From the NCBI GenBank assembly GCA_964484185.1, contig CAZAEQ010000049.1, positions 1 through 30,446 of the forward strand: 30,446 nt of DNA. The letters run 5' to 3'. The notes beneath the pieces are model-generated. The model worked only from the letters and a program-made list of their open reading frames with translations. It had not been told where the DNA came from and did no database searches. Source of the DNA: F1-120-MAGs238 sp964484185 (GTDB taxonomy: Bacteria > Planctomycetota > Phycisphaerae > Phycisphaerales > UBA1924). Positions 1 to 8,375 of this stretch are shown piece by piece. Position 1 is the first letter of the stretch; every line of letters begins with the position of its first letter. The position numbers were made by a program, and so were the translations under genes.

Positions 1-274
1 AAAGCCCGGGGATACACGACAAGTCGATCGGCAAAATCACAATGAACCAGAGAAACACGGCCGCTATCAGGTCCCGCGGCGGGCTGGCAGTAACCCCAAA
101 TCGTCGGGATGCGATAAACCAGCCCAGGCCGAGAAGATGAGTGCACGCAAATATCGCAATAAGGATTCGCCACACTCTGGAATGAGCCGTCGTCCCCAGT
201 TTCCAATGTGCCCACGCCCACCAAAACAGTGTCAGAATCGGGGTGCTGATGAGGATGAGCGAAAATAGCGACAT
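1..274 (-). CDS. Integral membrane protein, 5' part only (runs off the left edge)
   Basis: The minus strand is open from an ATG at 274 to the window edge, about 91 codons. An in-frame TAA lies four codons upstream of this ATG, so the start cannot be further out. The translation begins MSLFSLILISTPIL and contains three hydrophobic stretches at roughly residues 1-20, 32-54 and 68-88, separated by short basic or polar loops, as in a polytopic inner-membrane protein. The rest of the protein is outside the window, so no family can be assigned. Some metallophosphoesterases begin with similar membrane helices, but nothing here proves that. It is divergent from the SGNH hydrolase at 368. Confidence 0.6.
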   Translation of the reverse strand, partial: MSLFSLILISTPILTLFWWAWAHWKLGTTAHSRVWRILIAIFACTHLLGLGWFIASRRFGVTASPPRDLIAAVFLWFIVILPIDLSCIPGL

Positions 275-367
275 GCGTTCCGTTTACGTCTTACCAGATC
301 TGAATGTTCGATCCGTCCACAATGTTCTGATTCATGTTATAGTCTGGCATACCGCAGGAGTCGCACT

Positions 368-1324
368 ATGGCCAAGCGCACAAGTCCATACAAAAAGGCG
401 ATCGAATACGTTGAAGTGGTCCCGGCAGATGAGGTGCCGGGGGAAGAAGAGCTATCGACCAATCGTATCAACTCACTCGCACTTTCTGACCTCAATAAGG
501 TTAAGAAAGAACTCCGGGCATCCGTTGGCGATGGATATGGAACTGCAAACGCAGATTCCACACCAACAGTCATTGGCTTTGACCCCGGCATCGTCGTCGC
601 CGAAGGAGATTCCTGGTTTGACTATCTTCCCGGTATCGACCTGCTTGACTGGCTCACCGGCGACTGGGGCTGGGATATCCGCCGCTTCGCACATGCAGGT
701 GACCTGCTCAAAGACATGATTCACGGTACTGATTCAGGCAAGAAGTCTCCGCAGATTGACAAAACTATTGCAAAAGTGAAGCAATACAAACCCCGAGTAA
801 TGCTCTTCTCCGGCGGCGGGAACGATGTCGCGGGCGAATACCTCGATGACTACCTGGAACCAGTGGCTTCCGATCGGGATCCCTTGAACACTGAATATGC
901 CAAAGTACAAATGGACCGGTTCCGGGGCTATCTCGAAGATCTCATCGGCAAAGTCGCCAATTCCTGTGATCGCACCCGCATCTTTATGCACGGCTACGGA
1001 TACATGCCCGTCGATGGTCGCGGCGTCGATCTGCTGATCAGAGGCTGGACGTTTGTCGGCCCCTGGCTGCAGCCAGCATTGCTGAAGAACGGTGTCACTG
1101 ACCAAAGCGAACAGGAAGCAATTATTGCTGAACTGGTTAACATGTATAACGACATGATTGCCAGCGTTGCCAAGGCTCACCCAGATCGATTCACCTACAT
1201 CGATCTCCGCGGCATCATCACCATGGACGACTGGGCCAATGAACTCCATCTCAAAAGCACTGCCTACCGGCGCTGTGCGGCCGTCATTCGCCGAACCGTG
1301 ATTGAAACACTCGACGAAGATTAA
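368..1324 (+). CDS. SGNH/GDSL-type hydrolase
   Basis: A 318-residue protein with the blocks of the SGNH/GDSL esterase-lipase superfamily. Block I is GDSW at residues 80-83 with the predicted nucleophile Ser82. A block-II-like Gly follows in FAHAGD (106-111), and block III is GGGND (149-153). Near the C-terminus DDWANELHL places His294 as the likely catalytic histidine; the acid normally three residues before it is Asn291, with Asp287/Asp288 close by. There is no signal peptide, so it is probably cytoplasmic. The ATG is preceded by AGGAG (356-360) at good spacing, unusually clear for this window. The substrate is unknown; family members hydrolyse esters, thioesters or acetylated sugars. The gene converges on the esterase ending at 1331, only 6 bases away. 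Confidence 0.8.
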   Translation: MAKRTSPYKKAIEYVEVVPADEVPGEEELSTNRINSLALSDLNKVKKELRASVGDGYGTANADSTPTVIGFDPGIVVAEGDSWFDYLPGIDLLDWLTGDWGWDIRRFAHAGDLLKDMIHGTDSGKKSPQIDKTIAKVKQYKPRVMLFSGGGNDVAGEYLDDYLEPVASDRDPLNTEYAKVQMDRFRGYLEDLIGKVANSCDRTRIFMHGYGYMPVDGRGVDLLIRGWTFVGPWLQPALLKNGVTDQSEQEAIIAELVNMYNDMIASVAKAHPDRFTYIDLRGIITMDDWANELHLKSTAYRRCAAVIRRTVIETLDED

Positions 1325-1330
1325 GTCGTA

Positions 1331-2713
1331 CTACTTCCGCAATTCATCCATCGCCTTCCATGCCGCTGCGCTGAACGGGGCACGTTCAATCGCTTTTCTG
1401 AGCAGGGCGTTCCTGTCAGCGCCATCTCCGCTCAAGAGGTCCCCGGCCTCTTTCTCATCAATCGCGCGCACAGCCCGCTCTCGTTCGTCAAGCCAAGACA
1501 TCGCGTTCATGATTTCAGTTGAGCCGGGCACCGAGTGGTCTAATCCCGGCACATCAAACAGTTTACACGTCAACTCATCTCTAGCAAATACTTCGACTGC
1601 CGCCTTTATCGGCGCGTAATTGAAGTCTTTGTTTCCTGTTACTGCCGCCAACCTCGCGGATCTAAACAGTTTCCATTGCTCGCCAGTTGGTCGTGCAAAA
1701 AGCGCTGGCCATTCGCCGATCCCTTCTCGATTCTCCGTCTTCTCATACGTCCCAAACCCTACTACGCATAACGCTCCCGAGAAAACTTCTGGAAATGCCG
1801 CCGTGTACATGAGCGAGATCTTTCCTCCTCCCGAAATCCCGCCGATATACACACGTTCCAGATCAACATGAACTCGTTCCAGCACCGTCGCCATCGTGTC
1901 GCTGACTCTTTGTAACCGAGTCACAAGCGGAGTTCCATTCCCCGCATCCACCTGCGTGGCAAGCACCAATCCCAACGAATCCGCGGCGTCAAACAATGAC
2001 TCCGGCAATACAGCGTCGTCTCCCGCATGAACCCACACGAGCAAGCCGCAGTACATTTCGCGCTTTATCGATTTAGGTAGCCGAATCAGCACCCGGCCAG
2101 TCGACAGATCTCGCACAGTGTCCGGGGTTGAAATAGAGGAATTGGAAAACAACCGTTGTTTCACAAGTGTCGGTGAAATGCGAATCGCGCCGGCTGTGGG
2201 ATCTACCTCTATCAATTTCCCAGGAGCAAGTGCGGCATCGGGCACTCCGGGAACCGCCGCGAGCCCCGCGATTTCCAGCAACTTCCGTGACACCGAAATC
2301 GGATCAACTGTCCATGTCGTTGGTCCATCACTCTCGCGAACCAGAACTGCTCCTCGATCTGTTCGCCGTATCTGATAAGTCGCGCGAGCCGCTGCGCTCT
2401 TGTTGGTTGCTTCGCAAGTCACAAACGCAATCCGCGTCGCCGCATCCCACGAACCATCCACCCCGCGAAAGGTCTTACATGCTTTCCGAAAAGTGTCAAT
2501 CTCTGTCGCGTTCAGGTCAATCATGCCTTTGCAACGCGCAATCATCATCGGTTCTGGTTCCAGGCTTTCACCTGCCGCGATTTCCGCAGAAGAAATCCTC
2601 ACTCGCTGTGGCTTCGCACCCGCAACCGTTAATGGCGGCGCGCCCAGTGCAAGAGTGCTAAGCACAACTCCGCACAGACCAGCCACGTACTTGAACTTCT
2701 TCCGCAGGCTCAT
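1331..2713 (-). CDS. Secreted alpha/beta hydrolase (PHB depolymerase/esterase-like)
   Basis: About 460 residues with a typical Sec signal (MSLRKKFK followed by a hydrophobic run to about residue 27), so an extracytoplasmic enzyme. The C-terminal half is an alpha/beta hydrolase: GISGGG puts the nucleophile at Ser294, TGNKDF gives a candidate acid at Asp363, and GLDHSVPG gives His393. The phrase YIGGISGGGKI followed by a helix and a region after FPEVF resembles PHB-depolymerase-like and dienelactone-hydrolase-like esterases. The first ~200 residues have no recognised domain. A TTG at 2737 would add eight residues, but the ATG at 2713 gives the better signal peptide. It follows apaG by 43 bases and may be the last gene of the minus-strand run from 6759. 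Substrate unknown. Confidence 0.7.
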   Translation of the reverse strand: MSLRKKFKYVAGLCGVVLSTLALGAPPLTVAGAKPQRVRISSAEIAAGESLEPEPMMIARCKGMIDLNATEIDTFRKACKTFRGVDGSWDAATRIAFVTCEATNKSAAARATYQIRRTDRGAVLVRESDGPTTWTVDPISVSRKLLEIAGLAAVPGVPDAALAPGKLIEVDPTAGAIRISPTLVKQRLFSNSSISTPDTVRDLSTGRVLIRLPKSIKREMYCGLLVWVHAGDDAVLPESLFDAADSLGLVLATQVDAGNGTPLVTRLQRVSDTMATVLERVHVDLERVYIGGISGGGKISLMYTAAFPEVFSGALCVVGFGTYEKTENREGIGEWPALFARPTGEQWKLFRSARLAAVTGNKDFNYAPIKAAVEVFARDELTCKLFDVPGLDHSVPGSTEIMNAMSWLDERERAVRAIDEKEAGDLLSGDGADRNALLRKAIERAPFSAAAWKAMDELRK

Positions 2714-2756
2714 GCTCAATATACCGCCAGTGCGCAATCCGGTTTCACCCCATCAA

Positions 2757-3182
2757 CTAATCATTCGCGGCGTGCCCCACTAAATAAAACCGCCCGATCT
2801 GCGCATGGAATCGCCGCCCCGATGCGGATTGCATGACGTAATACCCTTCCATTGTTCCCCAGTCTGTGTGCAACTGGCAATAGCTCTGGTACTGATGGCT
2901 CCCACCAACCTGGATGTCCGGCTGCATGCCAATCACCACTTCACCCTCAACAATCTTCCGCTCACCGTCGGCATCGACGATTTCCCAATGCCGCGAAAGC
3001 AGTTTGACAGACTCAATCCCAGTGTTGGCAATTCGCACCTGATATCCAAATACGAACAGCGGCGTCTTGATATTGCTGCCCTGCGTATCAGATTGATCTG
3101 GTAAAAAAGAAGGCGAGACTTCCACACGAACGCCATCAGTCTCCGCGATAGATCCGAGTTGTCTAGGAATCGCAATCGCCAT
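2757..3182 (-). CDS. apaG: ApaG domain protein
   Basis: A 141-residue protein covering the whole ApaG/DUF525 fold. Recognisable stretches are the N-terminal DGVRVEVSPSF, FVFGYQVRIANTG in the first strands, SRHWEIVDADG, then VEGEVVIGMQPDI and a C-terminal GTMEGYYVM. ApaG proteins are small immunoglobulin-like beta-sandwich proteins of about 125 residues. In enterobacteria the gene is linked to Co2+ resistance and diadenosine tetraphosphate metabolism, but the biochemical role remains poorly defined. The ATG at 3182 is chosen because the extra upstream frame (to 3287) has no family similarity and overlaps the next gene. It lies 58 bases after the Lgt-like gene in the same direction. Nothing in the sequence says whether it is functionally linked to the lipid-type genes. 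Confidence 0.88.
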   Translation of the reverse strand: MAIAIPRQLGSIAETDGVRVEVSPSFLPDQSDTQGSNIKTPLFVFGYQVRIANTGIESVKLLSRHWEIVDADGERKIVEGEVVIGMQPDIQVGGSHQYQSYCQLHTDWGTMEGYYVMQSASGRRFHAQIGRFYLVGHAAND

Positions 3183-3240
3183 GCTGAACAGTATCCACTC
3201 TCGGGTCCACGCGAAGGATGAACTGCGACCTCTTTGGGAT

Positions 3241-3966
3241 CTACATGGAAACCTGTAATTTCCGTGAGCGTTGCCGGTAGCGCACAAGGCCGAAAATCAG
3301 CATTGTCAGGGCGATGAAGTGGTAACCTGTGAACGCGCCAAAGAGCCTCGGCTCCGTTCGCACAAATTCAAGTCCAAATCGCACAAGCCCGTACGCGATC
3401 AAAAAGACATGAAACCGGTTTTCATGGGCCAATTTGAATCTCGCTGCCAAGAGAGCCCAGATCAGGAAACCGATGTGAAAAATGATCTCAGCCACCTGTG
3501 ACGGCCAACGTGGTACTCCGTGCGAATCCAGCACAGTCCACCAGTGGCGTTCACACTCAATTCCGCCACAGCACCCCTGGACAAGGCACCCGATACGGCC
3601 AATTGCGAGCCCCAGAGGCGCGGTGATGGCAAAGATGTCGCCGGTCGTACGAGCATAACCGGTCTGCCGCTTCGCCCACTCCACGGCAATGTAACCGCCG
3701 AGAATTCCACCGGTGATCGATTTTCCGGAAAGCAGCGCAATTGGATCATTTCGATACATCCACCCCGCGGCGATCAGAAAGGCAATCTTGGCGCCGATCA
3801 GCGCTCCAAAGAGACCCGCGAGATATATCCAGATCAGTCTCGAATCGCGACGCGATGGGTCACGAGTAATTCTCCACCAAATGAGTGCGGAAAGCGCGAT
3901 ACCCGCAATCAGCAACAGTGTGTACCACGTCAGACCTTCCTGGAGTGCCTTCCATGATTCTGGCAT
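3241..3966 (-). CDS. Lgt-like (prolipoprotein diacylglyceryl transferase family) membrane protein
   Basis: A 241-residue polytopic membrane protein with about six to seven hydrophobic segments and the general layout of Lgt. Family marks are GGILGGYIAVE (86-96), GRIGCLVQGCCGG (123-135), RWPSQVAE (153-160, Lgt usually RHPSQLYE) and YGLVRFGLEFVR (192-203). The Arg residues matching E. coli Arg143 and Arg239 appear kept (Arg124 and Arg196 or Arg203). The essential histidine of canonical Lgt, in the HGGLIG motif, is Thr85 here. The GC..GCC variant occurs in a divergent branch of the family. True Lgt moves a diacylglyceryl group from phosphatidylglycerol to the lipobox cysteine; this protein may instead act on another lipid or acceptor. 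It starts 3 bases after the radical SAM stop, so co-translation is likely. Confidence 0.75.
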   Translation of the reverse strand: MPESWKALQEGLTWYTLLLIAGIALSALIWWRITRDPSRRDSRLIWIYLAGLFGALIGAKIAFLIAAGWMYRNDPIALLSGKSITGGILGGYIAVEWAKRQTGYARTTGDIFAITAPLGLAIGRIGCLVQGCCGGIECERHWWTVLDSHGVPRWPSQVAEIIFHIGFLIWALLAARFKLAHENRFHVFLIAYGLVRFGLEFVRTEPRLFGAFTGYHFIALTMLIFGLVRYRQRSRKLQVSM

Positions 3967-3969
3967 GAT

Positions 3970-5334
3970 TTAGTGTCCTGCAGCGCCGCCGGTAAGGTAA
4001 TAGTGACAGAACGAATCAAGGGTTCCATCGCGCTTAATCACATGCGTGCAGCACCGGTCGATTCGATCTTGATCAAATGTCCAGGCGTCCATGAATGGCT
4101 TAATGAAGATTCGGAATGGACTCTCAGGCCGCAATTCAAGACCTTTGATGATGTCTCCCAGGGGCTCACTTTCACAGCCGCAGCGTGCGAGGTCTTCCAA
4201 TCGATAGTCCACGCGATTGGACAGGAAGCCTTGCATTGCCTTGACATCGATCAGCTTGCTAAGCGGTTGTGGTCCACCAGGAAGGCGAAGCAGATAGGAA
4301 ATGGTGTGGCAGTTAGGATCTCCGCACGGCAGCGGCGTGAAGTCCTCCTCGCTCATCAGACCTCGTGATTGCTCACTCAGGGCGACGATGCAGTCGCCAA
4401 CAGAAATCGGCGCTGGGGCGATATATGCCATCGGAAGGGTTTTGCTCTCGGCTGGCAGACGTCCGCTTGAGAACATCGGCTGTAAAGTCATGCCGCGGCA
4501 ATGGGGGCGTTCAAGGGCAAATCGCAAGGTGTCGCCAAGGTGAGCGATAGTGGTGGGCGTCACCACCATGGCGAGCGTTGAGGGGACTCCCACCGCACCG
4601 GCGCCATCGATCGCGGTCTGTCGCACCTGACGCAGGTCGGCCCCGCGCAGCTCACGCTGTCCTTCGACCTGCGTTCCATCGAACTGAACATACAACTCGA
4701 ACTTGCCCTTCGATCTGCGGAGCGTTCCGAGCTGCTCGCGGAATTCCTCATCCTTGGCGATTCGCACTGCATTCGTGTTGATCAGAATGTAGCCAATCTT
4801 GGGATTCTCGATCGCCCAGCAAAGGATTTCGAAAAATTGCGGGTGAATCGTTGGCTCTCCGCCGGACAATTGGAGTATGTCAATGAAGCCCTTGCGGTCG
4901 AGGACTGACTGGACTCTGTCTTTAATCTCATCAAGCGGGCGGCAGTCAACCTCCTGGTTGATTCCCCATGGACTCGAAGCAAAACACGTTGGGCACGTCA
5001 GATTGCACGAATCCACAATCTCAATCAGCGCGATGCAGGTCGACAATGTTTCAAATTGGGATTGCGCGACCGATGTATCTGATACTGGAGCGCAGCATCC
5101 GCCTTCGCCGCAGCAGGAGCCAGAACTTCCACGAGAATCAAAATAGTACTTCGGATTCTTGGCAATCACTACCGAAAACGCACCGTGATTCGGACAACGC
5201 TTGTTCATCACGACCTGCCCGCCGATTTCAGCAATTTCTGCCGGAACTAGATCGATGCAGACCGGGCACCGACTAGTAGTAGACTTGATGACGCGGCCGC
5301 CCGACGAGCTGGTATTCAGGATTGACAGATTCAT
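3970..5334 (-). CDS. Radical SAM protein of the MJ0619/tetraether lipid synthase (Tes)-like type
   Basis: A 454-residue radical SAM enzyme. An N-terminal Cys-rich segment (C23PVC26 ... C47PNH) looks like a rubredoxin- or zinc-ribbon-type site, followed by CCGEGGCC at 74-81. The radical SAM core has CNLTCPTC (110-117), the CxxxCxxC cluster motif, and SGGEP at 157-161. The C-terminus adds CGDPNC (337-342), RCGCE (384-388), RCCTHV (427-432) and C443, enough cysteines for extra Fe-S clusters. This order (ribbon, radical SAM core, late CC...C motif) matches the archaeal MJ0619 family, whose Tes members couple lipid tails into tetraethers. The ATG at 5334 overlaps the upstream stop as ATGA; longer starts would run inside that gene. 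Family-level call is firm; the exact reaction and lipid substrate are inferred. Confidence 0.78.
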   Translation of the reverse strand: MNLSILNTSSSGGRVIKSTTSRCPVCIDLVPAEIAEIGGQVVMNKRCPNHGAFSVVIAKNPKYYFDSRGSSGSCCGEGGCCAPVSDTSVAQSQFETLSTCIALIEIVDSCNLTCPTCFASSPWGINQEVDCRPLDEIKDRVQSVLDRKGFIDILQLSGGEPTIHPQFFEILCWAIENPKIGYILINTNAVRIAKDEEFREQLGTLRRSKGKFELYVQFDGTQVEGQRELRGADLRQVRQTAIDGAGAVGVPSTLAMVVTPTTIAHLGDTLRFALERPHCRGMTLQPMFSSGRLPAESKTLPMAYIAPAPISVGDCIVALSEQSRGLMSEEDFTPLPCGDPNCHTISYLLRLPGGPQPLSKLIDVKAMQGFLSNRVDYRLEDLARCGCESEPLGDIIKGLELRPESPFRIFIKPFMDAWTFDQDRIDRCCTHVIKRDGTLDSFCHYYLTGGAAGH

Positions 5335-5942
5335 CGGAACCCACCCGAGGCCATCATGATGAGGCAGCCGCCAAAGAAGAGCACTGGCAACACAACCGTC
5401 ACGACGGCGGTGACCGTCGCCACGACCCACGCGATGCCAACCCATGTTCCCAGATAAAACATGTTTCTGGACCATCGACCGCGTCGATGGCGGGGAACAT
5501 ATTGCGAAGACAAGGAAGAACTCACGAGCGGAAGGTTGACGGCGTTGATGAGGGCCGCGATCGCAATAAAAAAGCCGAATGGTGCGGACTCTGAACTGCC
5601 ACTTAAGCCCCCACTCAGGAGGAGCAGGAATGCCGCGATGAGTCCTGCTCCAACAGGCCAAAACAGCTTCGTTGCCATTTCCCGTACTGTTGGCTTTGGT
5701 CTGTTATGGAACTCCAGCGATTTGGAGTAAGGCGCTTTGCACTCCGGACAAGCAGTGTCGGGCGGAAGTCCGGAAAGGTCGTAGCCGCATTCATAGCACG
5801 ACATGTGATCGCGTGCGGGCGCAACTTTCTTGTCTGCCGAATCGGGTTGGGCGTCGGTTCCGTTTACCGCCGATTGTGGCGGTGTCTCCGTCGGCAATTT
5901 CGGGGAGTCTGAGGGAGATTGCGGGTCCGGTACGTTATTCAT
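5331..5942 (-). CDS. Zinc-ribbon protein with four predicted membrane helices
   Basis: A 203-residue protein with three parts. Residues 1-46 are Pro/Ser-rich and disordered. Residues 49-71 are a zinc ribbon with CYECGYDLSGL followed by CPEC, a type very common in Planctomycetota membrane proteins. From about residue 90 there are four hydrophobic segments, with a basic loop VPRHRRGRW between the second and third. It is a clear paralogue of the protein at 6040: both share VSS...PxxRRGR...NMxxLGxxVGxAW in the membrane part. The stop codon overlaps the start of the radical SAM gene (ATGA), so the two are probably translationally coupled. No function is known; a scaffold or membrane-partner role for the radical SAM enzyme is a guess. 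Confidence 0.72.
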   Translation of the reverse strand: MNNVPDPQSPSDSPKLPTETPPQSAVNGTDAQPDSADKKVAPARDHMSCYECGYDLSGLPPDTACPECKAPYSKSLEFHNRPKPTVREMATKLFWPVGAGLIAAFLLLLSGGLSGSSESAPFGFFIAIAALINAVNLPLVSSSLSSQYVPRHRRGRWSRNMFYLGTWVGIAWVVATVTAVVTVVLPVLFFGGCLIMMASGGFR

Positions 5943-6039
5943 TTCAGTGTAAGTTCAATTCACAGTGTGGCCCAGTTTCGCAGGAACAAGAGGGTATCCA
6001 CCCACCCGGTCTGCACTTCTGGACTGAAACAGAGAGAGT

Positions 6040-6759
6040 TTACCCCCGCGTCATGAAGCAAGCTCCAAAAACAAGGGTCACGACAAGGACTCCCAGTAGA
6101 ATCGCCACAAACAAAAGTACTGTGATAAGAAGTGAAAATGTCCACGCCAGCCCGACAAGCACACCCAGCGAATACATGTTCGTGATTGCCCGTCCGCGAC
6201 GATACTTTGGTATGTGCTTTCGAGTAATGATCGAACTGACGATCGGCAAATTGACGACGTTTGCGATCAGAGCCAGCGAAATTCCACCGATGTACAGGTA
6301 ATTGTCTCTGCTCCCCATCGAAAGGGAAGCCAGGACTGACACCGTGAGAAGCGCCAGCGGCCAGGCCAGGGCACCCGCAAGCGCGAGCTGTGATGGCGGG
6401 CCCCTATTTGCAAAGCTCATCGAATCTGCACATGCAGTGCCGCATTTTGGACACCGCTCGTCCGCGGCCACATCGGACAGGTTAAGACCACACGAGTGGC
6501 AGCGAATCGGTAAAGGGTTTCTTGGAGTTACGGCCGCGGGTTTTGGTAGTCTTACTTCGCAGTTTGCGCAAACCTGCGACATCGAGTTGCCAGGCAATTG
6601 ATTGCCGCAGTGGCTGCAGAAATCGTGGGTGGTCGGATGAATCAGGTTGTCGATGAACTCGTGGTCGATCGATGGAGTGGCCGGCACAGCCTCGCCTGGG
6701 CGCTCTGGTTGTATGCCTTGCGGGAGTGGAGGAGGAGATTGTTCTGGACTATCTGGCAT
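6040..6759 (-). CDS. Double zinc-ribbon protein with four predicted membrane helices
   Basis: A 239-residue protein with a Pro-rich N-terminus, then two zinc ribbons: CSHCGNQL...CANC and CHSCGLNL...CPKC. These are followed by four hydrophobic segments with a basic loop (IPKYRRGRA) between the second and third. The membrane half is closely similar to that of the next gene (5331-5942), so the pair arose by tandem duplication with loss or gain of one ribbon. The ATG at 6759 is preferred over the TTG one codon upstream. It is 97 bases upstream of its paralogue and is the first gene of the minus-strand run to 1331. It is divergent from the AAA+ gene at 6867, so the 107 bases between them probably hold both promoters. 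Function unknown. Confidence 0.7.
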   Translation of the reverse strand: MPDSPEQSPPPLPQGIQPERPGEAVPATPSIDHEFIDNLIHPTTHDFCSHCGNQLPGNSMSQVCANCEVRLPKPAAVTPRNPLPIRCHSCGLNLSDVAADERCPKCGTACADSMSFANRGPPSQLALAGALAWPLALLTVSVLASLSMGSRDNYLYIGGISLALIANVVNLPIVSSIITRKHIPKYRRGRAITNMYSLGVLVGLAWTFSLLITVLLFVAILLGVLVVTLVFGACFMTRG

Positions 6760-6866
6760 CAATGAGTTTGAACATGCTGCGAGGCGTGCTGAGAGTATCC
6801 CCTAGCACCCGAGTGGCATGTGCTATTCAGGCGTGAACCGGGGAGCGGCCCAGGCCCCCAATTGAC

Positions 6867-8372
6867 TTGAAATCGGTCTCTCATGGAACAGCGGCGGCCA
6901 AACGGCATCTAACCCTTGTTCCAGCACAAACGAGGCAACCCTTGACCACTACCACCGCGTCATTACAGCATACTCGCCCCTCCACCCTTGCAGAGCTCAA
7001 GCGCTCTGGTTGGCAGAGCCGCACTGTCAAGCAGGAACTCCGAGAGAATCTCACATCAGCCTTAAAAAACCGAAGCGAACTCTTTCCCGGAGTCATTGGC
7101 TACGAAGACACCGTCATCCCCGAAATCGTCAACGCCGTCCTCGCCGGTCACGACATGCTCTTCCTGGGCGAGAAGGGGCAGGCCAAAAGCCGCCTCATGC
7201 GCCAACTCGTCCGATTCCTGGATCTGGAGACACCATACTTGGATATCCCAGGCTCACCCGTCCACGAAGATCCGTATCGCCCAATCACTCAAGCTGGCAA
7301 ACGCATGCTCAAAGAAATGGGTGATGCGGCCCCAATCGCCTGGTGGCCGCGAGACCAGCGATATGCCGAGCGCCTCGCACCCGGCACCAAGTTCGCCGAC
7401 ATAATCGGCGAAATCGATCCCGCCAAACTCGCTTCTGGTGTCTCTCTCTCTTCCGAAGATGCTCTTCACTTTGGCCTCATTCCCCGCATGCACCGCGGCA
7501 TATTCGCCATGAACGAACTCCCCGATCTCGACGACTCTGTCCAGGTCGGCCTCTTCAACATCCTGGAAGAGCGCGATGTCCAGATCCGCGGTTACCCGAT
7601 CCGCTTCGATCTCGATCTTTGCGTCCTCTTTTCAGCCAACCCCGCAACCTACAACCGCAGCGGCAAAGTCATTCCGCAGCTCAAAGACCGTATTGGCAGC
7701 ACGATTCAAACGCACTACCCGCGCGAACGCGACCAGGGCATTCGCATCTTTGAACAGGAGGCCGACAAAGAGCTCGCCCACGGACATCCGATCCTCATCC
7801 CGCGATTCATGAAAGAGATCGTGGAAGAACTCTCGACGGTCGCTCGCAAAAGCAAACACATAGATCAGCTCTCTGGTGTCTCCGCGCGTTTCGCAATCGC
7901 AAACTACCGCACCATGATCGCATCATCTCGCAAGCGAGCACTCATGCTCGGCGAGCCGACCGCGGTCCCTCGCATCTCCGACCTCGCACACTTTCAGGCC
8001 TCCGCAATCGGCAAACTCGAGCTCGATCTGATGGGCTCTCACCAGATGAGCGAGAAGCAAGTTCTTGAGCAGCTTCTGGCAACCGCAGTAAAGAATGTCT
8101 TCGAGGAATATGTAGACAAGCACGGCCTCGATTCAATCGGCGAAGTCTTTGCCAAAGGCATGAAGATCGAAGTGGGGGACATGCTTCCCAGCAGCCATTA
8201 CGAAAAGCTCGTCAAGCGAGTCCCCGGCATTTGGGAAAAGGCCTTTGAAGTCAATTCCGCCGCAGATCCCGCCGTCCGCGCTTCCTGCATCGAGTTCGTG
8301 CTCGCTGGCCTCTACGCAAGTGATGTGATTTCTCGTGCCACCAAACACGGCCGCATTTCATACGAAACTTGA
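6867..8372 (+). CDS. MoxR/magnesium-chelatase-ChlI-like AAA+ ATPase
   Basis: A 501-residue AAA+ ATPase. The P-loop is GEKGQAKSR (101-109), where Ala stands in the usual final Gly position, as seen in this ChlI-like subgroup. A Walker B/helix-2 region follows in GIFAMNELPDLDD, a sensor-1-like VLFSANP, and LKDRIGS as the likely arginine-finger region. The remaining ~200 residues are helical. MoxR/ChlI ATPases work as hexameric rings with VWA-domain partners that remodel or insert metal into target proteins; the VWA gene follows after 3 bases, which fits. No start ATG precedes the conserved region in this frame. The TTG at 6867 gives the longest form, but a TTG near 6945 is also possible, so the first ~40 residues are uncertain. 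Confidence 0.82.
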   Translation: MKSVSHGTAAAKRHLTLVPAQTRQPLTTTTASLQHTRPSTLAELKRSGWQSRTVKQELRENLTSALKNRSELFPGVIGYEDTVIPEIVNAVLAGHDMLFLGEKGQAKSRLMRQLVRFLDLETPYLDIPGSPVHEDPYRPITQAGKRMLKEMGDAAPIAWWPRDQRYAERLAPGTKFADIIGEIDPAKLASGVSLSSEDALHFGLIPRMHRGIFAMNELPDLDDSVQVGLFNILEERDVQIRGYPIRFDLDLCVLFSANPATYNRSGKVIPQLKDRIGSTIQTHYPRERDQGIRIFEQEADKELAHGHPILIPRFMKEIVEELSTVARKSKHIDQLSGVSARFAIANYRTMIASSRKRALMLGEPTAVPRISDLAHFQASAIGKLELDLMGSHQMSEKQVLEQLLATAVKNVFEEYVDKHGLDSIGEVFAKGMKIEVGDMLPSSHYEKLVKRVPGIWEKAFEVNSAADPAVRASCIEFVLAGLYASDVISRATKHGRISYET

Positions 8373-8375
8373 CCC

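Noticed and set aside
734..1249. Minus-strand frame opposite the SGNH hydrolase
   Set aside because: Lies fully inside the clear SGNH gene and has no family features.
5334..5661. N-terminal extension of the radical SAM frame to 5661
   Set aside because: It overlaps the ribbon protein gene, is unlike any radical SAM N-terminus, and the ATGA coupling at 5334 gives a better start.
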